Assembly (NCBI RefSeq): GCF_900105305.1
Contig: NZ_LT629765.1
Span: forward strand, 1,178,001 to 1,242,000
Direction of reading: 5' to 3'
Source of the DNA: Corynebacterium timonense
GTDB lineage: Bacteria; Actinomycetota; Actinomycetes; Mycobacteriales; Mycobacteriaceae
Length of the DNA stretch: 64,000 nucleotides
Part shown: one piece after another, positions 50,139-58,110 of the stretch
Layout: each line of letters starts with the position of its first letter
How positions within the stretch are numbered: the first letter of the stretch is position 1
Translations under genes and position numbers: made by a program
The notes under the pieces: model-generated
Told to the model about the DNA's origin: nothing
What the model saw: only the letters and a program-made list of their open reading frames with translations
Databases searched by the model: none

Positions 50139-50355
50139 GGACTGAGACTACCTTCCTCCGGCTATCAACCGGGGCTAGCCTATGTCCACCAACAGGGGGT
50201 CAGGTCCGCTCCAGTCGTCGAATGCGGGATCGGCGGCGATGTCTGTTAGTGACGCTTTGTCCGAAGGCGGTCATGCGCAGGTCGGTAAAGACCGGCAGGA
50301 CTGATTCGTCGAGGAAGCGGGCAGATGCTGATGCTGGTTGTGGGTGGGGCATGGG

Positions 50356-51996
50356 TTATGCAGATCCCTTCTTGGTGAGGTTTTCGAGGCTGAACTGGGC
50401 AGCACCACCGAGGTAGGCGCCGCGTGTGTCACGCGCTGTCGGCGCAGGTACGTCTTGGGTGGGTCTGCTTGTTGGCAGATCGGTTGAAAGGTCAGTGCCT
50501 GTAGGCCGTGTGGAGGTGTCTTTGCGCACGGCGGACATCATGTTTTTCACCGCGGTATACGACACAGCACGCCTGGCGCCGTCGGTGGACACCAACCGTC
50601 TGCAGGCTTCTTCGAGGATTGGCTTGTTGGTGTGTTTGCCCATGTTGAGCACGTTGCGGCACGCTTGGTACGCCTGGGCAGGGATCGCTTTGGCTTCGAT
50701 GAGCTCGGCAATCACCTGGCGGGTGGCCGGCCCGATTTTGGCGGCTTCGCGCAGGAAGTACTCGCTTGTCCACAACCCACGGGTCTCACCCATGTTCGCC
50801 GGGATGTGGTCGGTGTCGGTGACATACACCCCGCGGGCACGTGCGAGTTGGTGGGTGGCCACACGCTGCCCGGCGTCGAAGACGGCGAGACTGTCACCGG
50901 TGATACGCACATCCACGGTGCGGCCCACCAGCTGGTGCGGCACCGAGTAATGCACGTTGTGCACTCTGATGTGGAAATTGGGCGCGACTTTGGCGCGTTT
51001 CCATTCGGTACGCTGCCACGGTGTTTCAGGCAGCGCGGTGAGCACGTCGCATTCGAACTGAGCAAACAATGCGCGCCTGCTCGTCGCATTGCCGCGAAAC
51101 GGTTCGGCAGCGTTGATCCCATCGACCAGGACGATAATTTTTGCGTTGAGCTCGTCTATTCCGGCGCACTGATGACCATCGAGTGCGTGGACAACGTTCT
51201 GGGTGACAATCTTGACTGCAGCTTCAACGCTGGCCTTATCCTTGGGACGTTTCGCCCGAGCCGGCAACGCGGCGGTGTTGTAGTGCTCCAAAAACTCCTC
51301 GTAGGTGGAGTTGACCCGGCGATTCCTGTCCGCGACACTAATCGCATTCGAAGCCGTCGAGGCATTATCCGGCACGATGACCTCGGCAACCCCGCCGAAG
51401 TACTCGAACGCGCGGATATGGGCTGCAAGCCACGCGTCCTGGCGCTCATTAGCGCACGCGCAGGCGAACACCATGCCCGAATACGGCAGCGAGGCGACAA
51501 AGATGCTGACCTTCGAGCCTTGTCCGCCGGTGGGGTCAAACAACCGCATCTTCGTGCCTGCCCAGTCCACCTGCATCGTATGGCCCGGGGCATGGGTGAT
51601 CCTGGCGCTCAGCCCGGCTGCATCAACGTGTTGAGCCACAAGTTGACGAAACCGCTCGTAGCTGTAGTACCGCTGGCCTGTGCCCCCAGGCTGTGCGGTG
51701 TAGCGGCCCCACAGCACCTGCAAGGTCACCTTGTTGCGCCCGATGCGCGCTTTGGCGACAGCGTCGAAATCGATCGGGACGAAATCCCCCTGAGCATGGC
51801 TGCGCCCGTCGACGAACCAGCCCGCCAGCTCATGATCCGCAACCCCACGAAGTTGCTCACGGGTTGTGATGTTGTGTTCCACCAGCGAATCGCGAGCCTT
51901 TTGCACGGTGGTGTGCGAGCACCGCGAACTCGAACAGATTTGGCGGACAGACCAGCCTTTCAACACTTGATCCATTACCGCCCGGTAGTCAGTCAC
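50356..51996 (-). CDS. istA: IS21-family transposase IstA
   Basis: 546 aa, apparently intact. N-terminal HTH (VLKGWSVRQICSSSRCSHTTVQKAR), then an rve-type DDE domain: MQVDWAGTKMRLFDP (first Asp), EVIVPDNASTA (second Asp) and KASVEAAVKIVTQNV (Glu). It needs IstB as ATPase partner, and the local istB is broken, so transposition would require a copy elsewhere. Confidence 0.92.
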   Translation of the reverse strand: MTDYRAVMDQVLKGWSVRQICSSSRCSHTTVQKARDSLVEHNITTREQLRGVADHELAGWFVDGRSHAQGDFVPIDFDAVAKARIGRNKVTLQVLWGRYTAQPGGTGQRYYSYERFRQLVAQHVDAAGLSARITHAPGHTMQVDWAGTKMRLFDPTGGQGSKVSIFVASLPYSGMVFACACANERQDAWLAAHIRAFEYFGGVAEVIVPDNASTASNAISVADRNRRVNSTYEEFLEHYNTAALPARAKRPKDKASVEAAVKIVTQNVVHALDGHQCAGIDELNAKIIVLVDGINAAEPFRGNATSRRALFAQFECDVLTALPETPWQRTEWKRAKVAPNFHIRVHNVHYSVPHQLVGRTVDVRITGDSLAVFDAGQRVATHQLARARGVYVTDTDHIPANMGETRGLWTSEYFLREAAKIGPATRQVIAELIEAKAIPAQAYQACRNVLNMGKHTNKPILEEACRRLVSTDGARRAVSYTAVKNMMSAVRKDTSTRPTGTDLSTDLPTSRPTQDVPAPTARDTRGAYLGGAAQFSLENLTKKGSA

Positions 51997-52137
51997 AATC
52001 AGACTCCTCTGGTAACGCCGCGTGCCCTGAAGTCACGCGGTCACCAGAATCCTCCCCCGAACTGTTACTGGATACTCACCAATGCGTTACTCGATACTCA
52101 CCACGGTGTTACTAGATACGACCGCGCAACACCAGCG

Positions 52138-52264
52138 CCCACTCGCGTTGGTTCCTTTCGAGGAGATGTTGGAATTGATTCGAAAGGTACTGCGGTGGCC
52201 GCCTCACACGTTCATGAGGCCCCTCACCGACAGTCACAGATACACCACGCTAACGGACACAACC
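52138..52264 (-). mobile_element. Old IS256-family copy, right end
   Basis: CGCGTTGGTTCCTTTCGAGG to ACACCACGCTAACGGACACAACC matches 47767-47887 of the young copy almost base for base, ending in the right inverted repeat. A GTG (in GAGTGGGCGCTGGACCC once the IS21 is removed) takes the place of the ATG start codon. Confidence 0.88.
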
Positions 52265-52315
52265 GAACCGAGAGGGGTGCGCCCGGTCGGGGCCGTTTGG
52301 AACGCTGCTGCTACG

Positions 52316-52918
52316 TCAGAGCCCGAAGGCTCCGCCGCTGACGAGGATCACGATGCCGAGGCCGATGAGAACGATGGGAAAGAGGATGCTCTCCCAGCGT
52401 TCGAGCATTTCCGCGATCGGGGGGCGGGTGGCGACGAACTTTGCCAGGGCCACCAGGACCGCAACGAGCGCGAGGAAGATAACGCAGTAGGCGACTACTG
52501 CGAGAGGTTCCACGCTGAGGAATACAGGGGTGTAGACGCCGATGTTGTCGCCACCGTTGGCAAAGGTGACGCCTGCGACTGTCCCCACGCCGACCTTCTT
52601 GTCGGCAACCTTGGCCTCGTCGTCATCGTCGTCATCGTCTCCGCGCCAGGCCTGCCATGCGGCCCAGAGGCCGAGGCCCAGAGGGATGAGACCGAAGTAC
52701 GGGATGGCTGTCGAGGGCAGGAATGCTCCGGCGCCGATGGTCACCAGAACCGCGGCACCGAGGATGCCCGCGAATCCGAGGTACTGGCCGGCCAGAATGC
52801 GGGCGGTAGTGCCGCGCTGGCCTGCCCCTCGCGCGAAGAAGAGGGAGAGCACGATGATGTCGTCGATGTTGGTAGCTGCGAACAGGCCTATCGCCTGCAA
52901 GACCGAGGTGAGAATCAT
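52316..52918 (-). CDS. cadD: CadD-family cadmium resistance transporter
   Basis: 200 aa from ATG 52918, overlapping the end of cmtR by four bases (ATGA). LQAIGLFAATNIDDIIVLSLFFARG is the CadD signature; about five membrane helices follow, with a cytoplasmic loop containing seven consecutive Asp (RGDDDDDDDEAKVADKK) and FANGGDNIGVYTPVF. Such proteins export or bind Cd2+. The acidic loop could bind metal. Confidence 0.88.
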   Translation of the reverse strand: MILTSVLQAIGLFAATNIDDIIVLSLFFARGAGQRGTTARILAGQYLGFAGILGAAVLVTIGAGAFLPSTAIPYFGLIPLGLGLWAAWQAWRGDDDDDDDEAKVADKKVGVGTVAGVTFANGGDNIGVYTPVFLSVEPLAVVAYCVIFLALVAVLVALAKFVATRPPIAEMLERWESILFPIVLIGLGIVILVSGGAFGL

Positions 52919-53274
52919 GCGTCCTTCCCAGCTACGTAGCACCCGGGAAGCGAGCAGGCGGGATCGATGCACGGGGCGTCTTCGTCTACTGCCAAGGTGA
53001 CATCGATCAATGTAGTCAGCGCCTGCGCCAGGTGCGGATCGGCGATCTCGTATCGCGTCCGACGCCCCTCGGGCTCGGAGACGACGATCCCACAATCGCG
53101 CAAGCATGTCAGGTGGTTGGACACGTTCGGGCGTGTCAGGTCCAGATCTCGGGACAGTTCCGCCGGGTAAGCGGGATGGTCGAGCAGGGTCAAGATGATC
53201 CGGGATCGAGTGGGGTCGGCCAGTGCACGACCCAGGCGGTTCATCACGTCGAGGCGCGAAGCAAAAGTCAGCAT
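52915..53274 (-). CDS. cmtR: CmtR-type ArsR-family cadmium/lead-sensing repressor
   Basis: 119 aa from ATG 53274. Winged helix with RLGRALADPTRSRIILTLLD and LTRPNVSNHLTCLRDCGIVV. The cysteines of NHLTCLRDCG match Cys57/Cys61 of M. tuberculosis CmtR, and DAPCIDP supplies a Cys102-like third ligand. Two more cysteines (PACSLPGC) at the C-terminus are extra. It represses itself and cadD until Cd/Pb binds. It shares an ATGA overlap with cadD. Confidence 0.92.
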   Translation of the reverse strand: MLTFASRLDVMNRLGRALADPTRSRIILTLLDHPAYPAELSRDLDLTRPNVSNHLTCLRDCGIVVSEPEGRRTRYEIADPHLAQALTTLIDVTLAVDEDAPCIDPACSLPGCYVAGKDA

Positions 53275-53309
53275 GCACTGAACTGTACAGCGAGCACTGA
53301 ACTAGTCAA
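53275..53309 (-). promoter_or_regulatory. Leaderless promoter and direct-repeat operator of cmtR-cadD
   Basis: On the minus strand TTGACT (53309-53304) and TACAGT (53287-53282) are 16 bases apart; the -10 ends seven bases before the cmtR ATG, so the mRNA is probably leaderless. GTTCAGTGC occurs twice, once between -35 and -10 and once overlapping the start site, a plausible CmtR operator. Confidence 0.65.
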
Positions 53310-53471
53310 GTTCCGGGTAGCGGTGCAATGGAGGAAAGAAAACACAACCGCAGCCACTCAAGCCACACGGTCCTAATCCTCAGCCCACACCAACTGGTCA
53401 GGAAGTTTCATAAAAGCCCCATGGGGATTTCGGAAAACTTTTTGAAAGTGTTCAGAGAACCCCAGCGGTGC

Positions 53472-53506
53472 GAGAGCCGGGACCTCGAAATGAGGTTCCG
53501 GCTCTC
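53472..53506 (+). terminator. Perfect 15-bp hairpin followed by ATTTT
   Basis: GAGAGCCGGGACCTC - GAAAT - GAGGTTCCGGCTCTC with one G-T pair, then ATTTTGC. It looks like a factor-independent terminator in the + direction, though no + gene lies upstream; it may be a leftover from an element. Confidence 0.7.
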
Positions 53507-53899
53507 ATTTTGCACTGAAACTGGCTGCTGCCCCAAGAAAACAAGCTCCGGCGCTGGTCTTCGGCGACCAATTCCGGGGCTTTACAAGTTTTCGGGCATG
53601 GCTTCTGGACCGAAGGGTCTTCGCTCGATGAAGCCCTGCGGTCTAGCGGGTTTACGAGGCCACGGATGGCGCGTTCGGGAACGTGCCGGCCAGGGTGTTC
53701 GCGCTCTAAGCGCGGTCGTGGGTGTAGCGGGTGGTGTGGCGCTTCGGCTCGGCCGGCTCCTTGTCGAACCACTCGGAGTCGGAGTCCAGGAGCAGGACAT
53801 TGGCCGCGACTCAACTCACGGCAGATGCTAGCAGTTGGCCGGCCCAACCCCGAGCCGGGCCCTGACAACAAACCCCCAAACATCACCACAATTCGAAAC

Positions 53900-53927
53900 C
53901 AGATACACCACCACCCAGGACGTGACC
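53900..53927 (-). mobile_element. Lone IS256-type inverted-repeat end truncating marR
   Basis: The complement starts GGTCACGTCCTGG then GTGGTGGTGTATCTG, which matches the left end of the IS256 element at 46434 (GGTCAAGTCCACGG then GTGGTGGTGTATCTG) at 25 of 28 bases. The marR frame breaks exactly at this border. No transposase sequence follows. Confidence 0.75.
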
Positions 53928-54234
53928 TGACAAAGACACCGCGGGCGTCGCTCGAGCACTTTCCCTTGGCCACCAGGCCGCGTCGCTGCATGCGCGTGAC
54001 CTGGTGGGACGTGCGCGAACGGTCCCACCCCAACGCAACGCACAGGTCACGCAGCCGGAGGCGGTTGCCCTCGGCGTCACTCAACACCCCTAATACCGAC
54101 AGCTCGGGCACCGAGAGGTCCGCTACCTTTTGCAGATTTTCCTCGATAATCCTAGTGACCTTCCGCTGTGCAACGACCAGTTTCATCCACAGCTCTTGTT
54201 CCTCTTCGGTGAGCCACCGCGATGTTGCCATCAT
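53928..54234 (-). pseudogene. MarR-family regulator, 3' end lost
   Basis: About 102 residues from ATG 54234 fit a MarR winged helix: ELWMKLVVAQRKVTRIIEEN, LSVPELSVLGVLSDAEGNRL, LRDLCVALGWDRSRTSHQVT and RRGLVAKGKCSSDARGVFV. The dimerisation helix at the C-terminus (~40 residues) is missing; the frame runs into the IS256-type end at 53927. Promoter-side sequence is intact. Confidence 0.8.
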
Positions 54235-54277
54235 GGTTCGCACCATACTACGGCTCACGGTAACTTTTGAATTATTC

Positions 54278-56938
54278 TTATCTTTCCGGTACCCCCGTGA
54301 TCGTATGCTGGTTCTTCAGCTCGCTGATCGACGCCCGCACTGCCGGCACCACCCTGTCGAAGCGCCGCGGGAAACACGTGAGCACGACAACCTGGGCGTC
54401 GCGGCCGACAGTGTCGAACAAGGTGTTCATCCGGGCGAGCCGGTCGGGGTCCGTGGCGCCGAGCGCGTCGTCGATGACCACCGGCACCGGGACGGCCCCG
54501 TTCTCCCCGTTTCCGGCGAGGTCGGCGACAGCGAAGCGCGTCAGCAGCGCCATCTGCTCCTTCGCCCCTCCCGAGAGCTGGTCGAGCGGGACCGTGGTTT
54601 CACCCACCGTACGGGCCTCCACACCCAAGTCCTCGCCGAGGGTGAACTCGACATCGGGGCCGAAGATGACCGCGGCGTAGCGGTTGAGGGCCTGCGCGAA
54701 GGGCTGGGCATAGCGGGCGCGGGCCGCGTCCCGGTGCGCGCGCATCGTGTGCCACAGCAGCTCCACGGCCTCGGCGCGGCGCCGGCTGCGCGCCAGCTTC
54801 TGTTCGGCCGCCTCGAGCGCGGCCTCCGCGCGGTCCGCCTGCTCCGCGGCGCCCGTGGCTACGTCGATGTGGCTGCTCAGCCTGGCAATGCGCTCCTGGG
54901 CCTCGGCGCGGCGCTGCTTCAGGTTGTCTACCCGCGCCCGCGCCCCCGCGTGCAGCTGCGCAGCCAAGGCCGGGTCCAGTGCGGCGACCTCCTGGGCGAG
55001 CTTTTCCTCCTCAGCCCTCAGCGCGGCGGCACGCTCGGTGGCCTCCCCGTGGGCCGTGAGCAGTGCGCTCAGCGGGGTCGCGTGTTCCGCCGCCTCAAGC
55101 ACGCTCTCCTGCCGAGCAATCTCCTCCTCCTTGAGGTCTTTTTTCGTGCGCAGCGTGGTGGCTTCGGCGGCGGCGGTCTTGCCCTCCCACGGCACCAGCG
55201 CCGCCTCTGCCTGAGCGGCCTCCTCCGCGGCGGCGTCGACGGCGTCGCCCGCCGCCCGGTAAGCGGCATCGGCCTCGTCGTCGTCGAGCTGCTCGTCAGA
55301 ATCGCCGTCCTTGTCCTCGTCCTCCTGCAGCCGCGCCAGCTCCGCGCGAAGCTCGTCGGCATCGCGCCCCTCCGTCAGCTGCGCCCGTCGTTCGCGGGCC
55401 GCCTCGACGGCCGCCGCGAGCGTGGCGTGCTCGTCGCGGGCCACGCGCGCCTCGTCGACGTCGGCGCACCCGACGGCCGCCAGCGCCTCGGCCAGCGCGC
55501 GTTCTGCTTCGTCCAGCGCCGCGGTGGACCCGGCGGCGCCGGCGCCAGCTCGGTAGACGGCAGTGATGTCGCCGATCTCCACCGTCGTGCCGTCGGCCAG
55601 GCGGATCTCGTCGCCGGTGCCCTCGTCGAGGTCGACGGCGCGGCCGTCGACGCGGAGGGAAGCAGCAGCGGAAGCTGTGACCTCGAGCTTCGCGGAGGCG
55701 GCGTCGGCAAGCCGGCGCTGCACCGCCGCCTCGCTCGCAGCCTTGTCGATCTCGCGCACGTCGGCGTCGGTGACAGGGCGCTCGGGCGTTTTCTGCAGCA
55801 GCTCCGTGAGCTGGGCGTCGACGGCGTCGAGCGTGTCTGCGAGTTCCGTCAGCTCCCGTCGGCGGCGTTGCCGGCGGGCTCGCTCGCTGGCGCGCCGCGC
55901 CTCCTGCGCTTTCTCTCGCGCCTCGGCGAGTCGGGCGCGGGCCTCATCGCGCTCCTTTGTGAGGCGAGCGATGGTCTCTTCCTCGTCCGTCGCTTTCTGC
56001 GCGGCGGGCCCCAGCAGCTTGTCGAGCTCGGCGGCCTCGCTGCGCAGCGTTTCCAGCTGCTGCCTGGCCTCCCGGCGCGCCTCGAGGTCGGCGGCCGCGC
56101 GCTCGAGGTCGACGTCGGCACGCTCTCGGCGCTCACGCGCCTCGGTCGCCTTGGCCTCGGCCTGTTTGGCGGCGGCCTCTTCTTTCTCGCGCTGGGCACT
56201 CTCCGCAACCGCCTCGGGCAGCTCCGCGTCGATCTCCGTGACCTCTGCGGTGAGCCGCCCCACCTCGTCGACGGCGCCTGAGAGCTCATCCACCGCGGCG
56301 CGCCGCGCCGCCAGCTCGGCCTGAGCGTCCTCGACCGCCTTCTCTAACTCGGTGTACGTGCTCTTCTTTTTGCCTTGGGGCGTGAAGTACCGCGCGTATT
56401 CGTCGGTGATGCGCCCCATGAGCGCCGTGTCTTCGGTGCCGGCGAGGGTGTCCTCGCCGCCGGCGTCGAGGGCCCGAGTCACCGAGGGGATGCCGGCCGC
56501 GCTGATGCCCGGGTCGGTATCGCCCTGGCGCACAAACAGAATGTCGGCGAGGTCGCCGTCGAGGTGCTCTGCCACTATCGCCTCGAGCTTGTCGTCGGCC
56601 GCCCGTCCGCTGAGCTGCTCCGACTTCGGTGCTGTGATGGTCAGCTCGGACTCAGCGCTCTTGAGAAAGCGCTTGCGGGCGGTGAAGGTGTAGGGGCCGA
56701 CGGTGGCGGTGAGACGCACCTCGGGGCCGACGTCGCGCCCCACGGGCTGGAGGGCCCTGATGCTGTTCTTCTTGGCGCTGTAGCGCTCCGTGAGCACCGC
56801 ATCCAGGGCGTCAAGGATGGTCGACTTGCCGGACTCGTTGTCGCCGTGGATGAGGATCACGCCGGTGTCGGGCAGGTCGCGCAGCTCGAGGTGCTCGACG
56901 GCGCGGACGTTGTCAATGATCAGGTCGTGGATACGCAT
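54278..56938 (-). CDS. Rad50/SbcC/YhaN-like SMC-type ATPase
   Basis: 886 aa. Walker A is ILIHGDNESGKSTILDALDA near the N-terminus; a long Ala/Glu/Arg-rich coiled coil fills ~180-730; the ABC signature is LSGGAKEQMALLTRFAV and Walker B VPVPVVIDDALGATDPDRL at the C-terminus. No CxxC zinc hook is seen in the middle; instead a globular insert (VRDGRAVDLDEGTGDEIRLADGT-like) splits the coil. It begins three bases after the nuclease gene, so the pair resembles SbcCD/Mre11-Rad50 in DNA end processing. It is closer to YhaN than to classic SbcC. Confidence 0.85.
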   Translation of the reverse strand: MRIHDLIIDNVRAVEHLELRDLPDTGVILIHGDNESGKSTILDALDAVLTERYSAKKNSIRALQPVGRDVGPEVRLTATVGPYTFTARKRFLKSAESELTITAPKSEQLSGRAADDKLEAIVAEHLDGDLADILFVRQGDTDPGISAAGIPSVTRALDAGGEDTLAGTEDTALMGRITDEYARYFTPQGKKKSTYTELEKAVEDAQAELAARRAAVDELSGAVDEVGRLTAEVTEIDAELPEAVAESAQREKEEAAAKQAEAKATEARERRERADVDLERAAADLEARREARQQLETLRSEAAELDKLLGPAAQKATDEEETIARLTKERDEARARLAEAREKAQEARRASERARRQRRRRELTELADTLDAVDAQLTELLQKTPERPVTDADVREIDKAASEAAVQRRLADAASAKLEVTASAAASLRVDGRAVDLDEGTGDEIRLADGTTVEIGDITAVYRAGAGAAGSTAALDEAERALAEALAAVGCADVDEARVARDEHATLAAAVEAARERRAQLTEGRDADELRAELARLQEDEDKDGDSDEQLDDDEADAAYRAAGDAVDAAAEEAAQAEAALVPWEGKTAAAEATTLRTKKDLKEEEIARQESVLEAAEHATPLSALLTAHGEATERAAALRAEEEKLAQEVAALDPALAAQLHAGARARVDNLKQRRAEAQERIARLSSHIDVATGAAEQADRAEAALEAAEQKLARSRRRAEAVELLWHTMRAHRDAARARYAQPFAQALNRYAAVIFGPDVEFTLGEDLGVEARTVGETTVPLDQLSGGAKEQMALLTRFAVADLAGNGENGAVPVPVVIDDALGATDPDRLARMNTLFDTVGRDAQVVVLTCFPRRFDRVVPAVRASISELKNQHTITGVPER

Positions 56939-56941
56939 GGA

Positions 56942-58075
56942 TTAGGCCTCCGTGGACAGGCGAAACAGCAGGTTGACCGCGTCGCGCGCGGTGGGGTCGT
57001 CGGCGGACAGCTCGATGAGCTCCTCCATCGCGGCGTGGGCGAAGCCGCTCACGGGGAGGTTGGCCAGCTCGTCGGGGCCGGGCTCAAGGTGGAGGTCCAT
57101 GAGGCGCGTGCGCTCGTAGAGCGCTGCGAAGACGGGCTCGAGCTCGCCAATTCCCTGCTCCAGCGCCCGCGTCGCTTCCAGCCCCAGGGTGCCCACGATC
57201 GAGTACTTGACCACCGTGCGGGCCTTGTCGGGGTAGGCAGCGAGCTGGTCAAGCAGCGCAGAAACGTCGCCGTCGTCCGTCACCTCCCAGTGCAGCGCAT
57301 CGAAGGTCCACTCCCCCACGCGCACCGTCTCGACCTCAGCGTTGCCCTTGGTCACCGTGACCACCAGCGCGTTGCCGGAGTCTGTCTCCCCGCCGGTGGC
57401 CCCGGGGGCGTGGTCGTGGAAGTCCGTGGTCTCCGGCGCGCCCGAGAACCACACCCGCCCACTCGTGCCCAGCGAGCGGGTGGAATGCGTGTCCCCGAGG
57501 GCCAGGTAGTCGATGGTGCCGTCCGCCAGCTTGGCCTCCACGGCGGCGAGGTCGATCAGGTCGGCGCCCGCCTCGCTCGTGCGCGCCTCGACCTGCCCGT
57601 GGCCGACGGCGATGCGCAGCGCGTCAGTCGGGCCCAGCGGGCGCAGAGCCTTGGCCACCAGGTCCTCCGAGGCGTGCTTGGCCATCAGGGGCGCGCCGAC
57701 GATCTCGACGCCTCCGCGTACCTCGACAGGTTCGAACGAGTCGAGGACGCGCACGTTGTCGAGTTCGCGGGTTGTGCTAAACATCGAGTCCGCCACCAGC
57801 GGGTCGTGGTTGCCGGGCAGCAGGTACACGGGGACGGGCAGGGCCTTGAGCGCCTCGAAGGCCCGCCCGCGCGTCTGCTTTTCCAGGGCGTTGTGCTCGA
57901 AGACGTCGCCGGCGACGACGATGAACTCGGCGCCGCGCTCCGTGGCGATCTCGCCGAGGCGGGCGATGGCGGCGAGCCGCGAGGCGTCAAAACGCGCTTG
58001 GGCCTCGGGAGGCAAGAACGCGCGGGTCATGCCCAGCTGCAGGTCAGAGGTGTGGACGAAGGTCGTGGAAGCCAT
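56942..58075 (-). CDS. Mre11/SbcD/YhaO-like metallophosphoesterase nuclease
   Basis: 377 aa. All five phosphoesterase motifs are visible: HTSDLQLGM, VVAGDVFEHNA, LLPGNHDPL, VGHGQVE and ALGDTHSTRS. Note DLQLG in place of the classic DxH, with Gln for His. The C-terminal ~120 residues are probably the partner-binding region. Directly upstream of the SMC-like ATPase gene. Confidence 0.87.
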   Translation of the reverse strand: MASTTFVHTSDLQLGMTRAFLPPEAQARFDASRLAAIARLGEIATERGAEFIVVAGDVFEHNALEKQTRGRAFEALKALPVPVYLLPGNHDPLVADSMFSTTRELDNVRVLDSFEPVEVRGGVEIVGAPLMAKHASEDLVAKALRPLGPTDALRIAVGHGQVEARTSEAGADLIDLAAVEAKLADGTIDYLALGDTHSTRSLGTSGRVWFSGAPETTDFHDHAPGATGGETDSGNALVVTVTKGNAEVETVRVGEWTFDALHWEVTDDGDVSALLDQLAAYPDKARTVVKYSIVGTLGLEATRALEQGIGELEPVFAALYERTRLMDLHLEPGPDELANLPVSGFAHAAMEELIELSADDPTARDAVNLLFRLSTEA

Positions 58076-58110
58076 GCATCAAGCAATAGCACGGCGCCCC
58101 GACACGACGT

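Larger units (their letters stand above)
48894..50207 (-). mobile_element. Decayed IS3-family element inside istB
   Basis: 1314 bp. Ends read GGGCCCGACCCC (left) and GGACCTGACCCC (complement of right), both continuing to GTGGACA at the same offset. A 3-bp duplication GCT flanks it (48891-48893, 50208-50210), supported by restored istB coding on removal. Both of its genes are frameshifted. Confidence 0.85.
48267..50352 (-). pseudogene. istB: istB (IS21 transposition ATPase), split by an IS3 element and frameshifted
   Basis: The main part (48267-48890) has Walker A VILGKSSVGKTYLAQALL and Walker B DVLVLDDFLTTP of the AAA+ IstB helper. The first ~50 codons lie at 50211-50352 beyond the inserted element, starting ATG 50352, six bases beyond the end of istA. 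Joined across the GCT duplication they read DIAADPAFDDWSFSDKVLY. Even then, a one-base frame change near 50244 separates MTAFGQSVTN from DIAADPAF, so two lesions inactivate it. Confidence 0.85.
48168..52131 (-). mobile_element. IS21-family element interrupted by an IS3 element
   Basis: Ends are TGTT...CA with long similar termini (TAGTAAC, then GTGGTGAGTATCGAGTAACG). Each end carries two copies of GTGAGTATC(G/C)AGTAAC, at 48198 and 48220 on the left and inverted at 52064 and 52086 on the right, both 22 bp apart: the multiple terminal repeats of IS21. A 6-bp duplication CCAGCG flanks it (48162-48167 and 52132-52137). It carries istA and a broken istB. Confidence 0.92.
53310..53927. other. Gene-poor segment of mobile-element debris
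   Basis: No convincing complete gene. It contains a strong hairpin (53472-53506), a short C-terminal coding remnant on the minus strand (53706-53801, ending ERWFD-like DSDSEWFDKEPAEPKRH...DRA and a stop) and a lone IS256-type end at 53900-53927. A 167-codon frame on the + strand (53328-53831) runs through these and is not credible. Confidence 0.5.

Noticed and set aside
48894..50207. Inner IS3 ends placed at the TGACCC motif (48899 and 50202)
   Set aside because: That choice gives no target duplication; moving the ends out to 48894 and 50207 gives GCT on both sides and restores istB coding.
53328..53831. 167-codon + strand frame right of the cadmium operon
   Set aside because: It runs through a perfect terminator-like hairpin and mobile debris, has no ribosome site and no recognisable domain.
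45218..53927. tRNA-integrated genomic island with integrase
   Set aside because: No integrase gene and no repeat of the tRNA 3' end (TTCGAATCCTGTCGGGG) were found; IS insertions explain the content.
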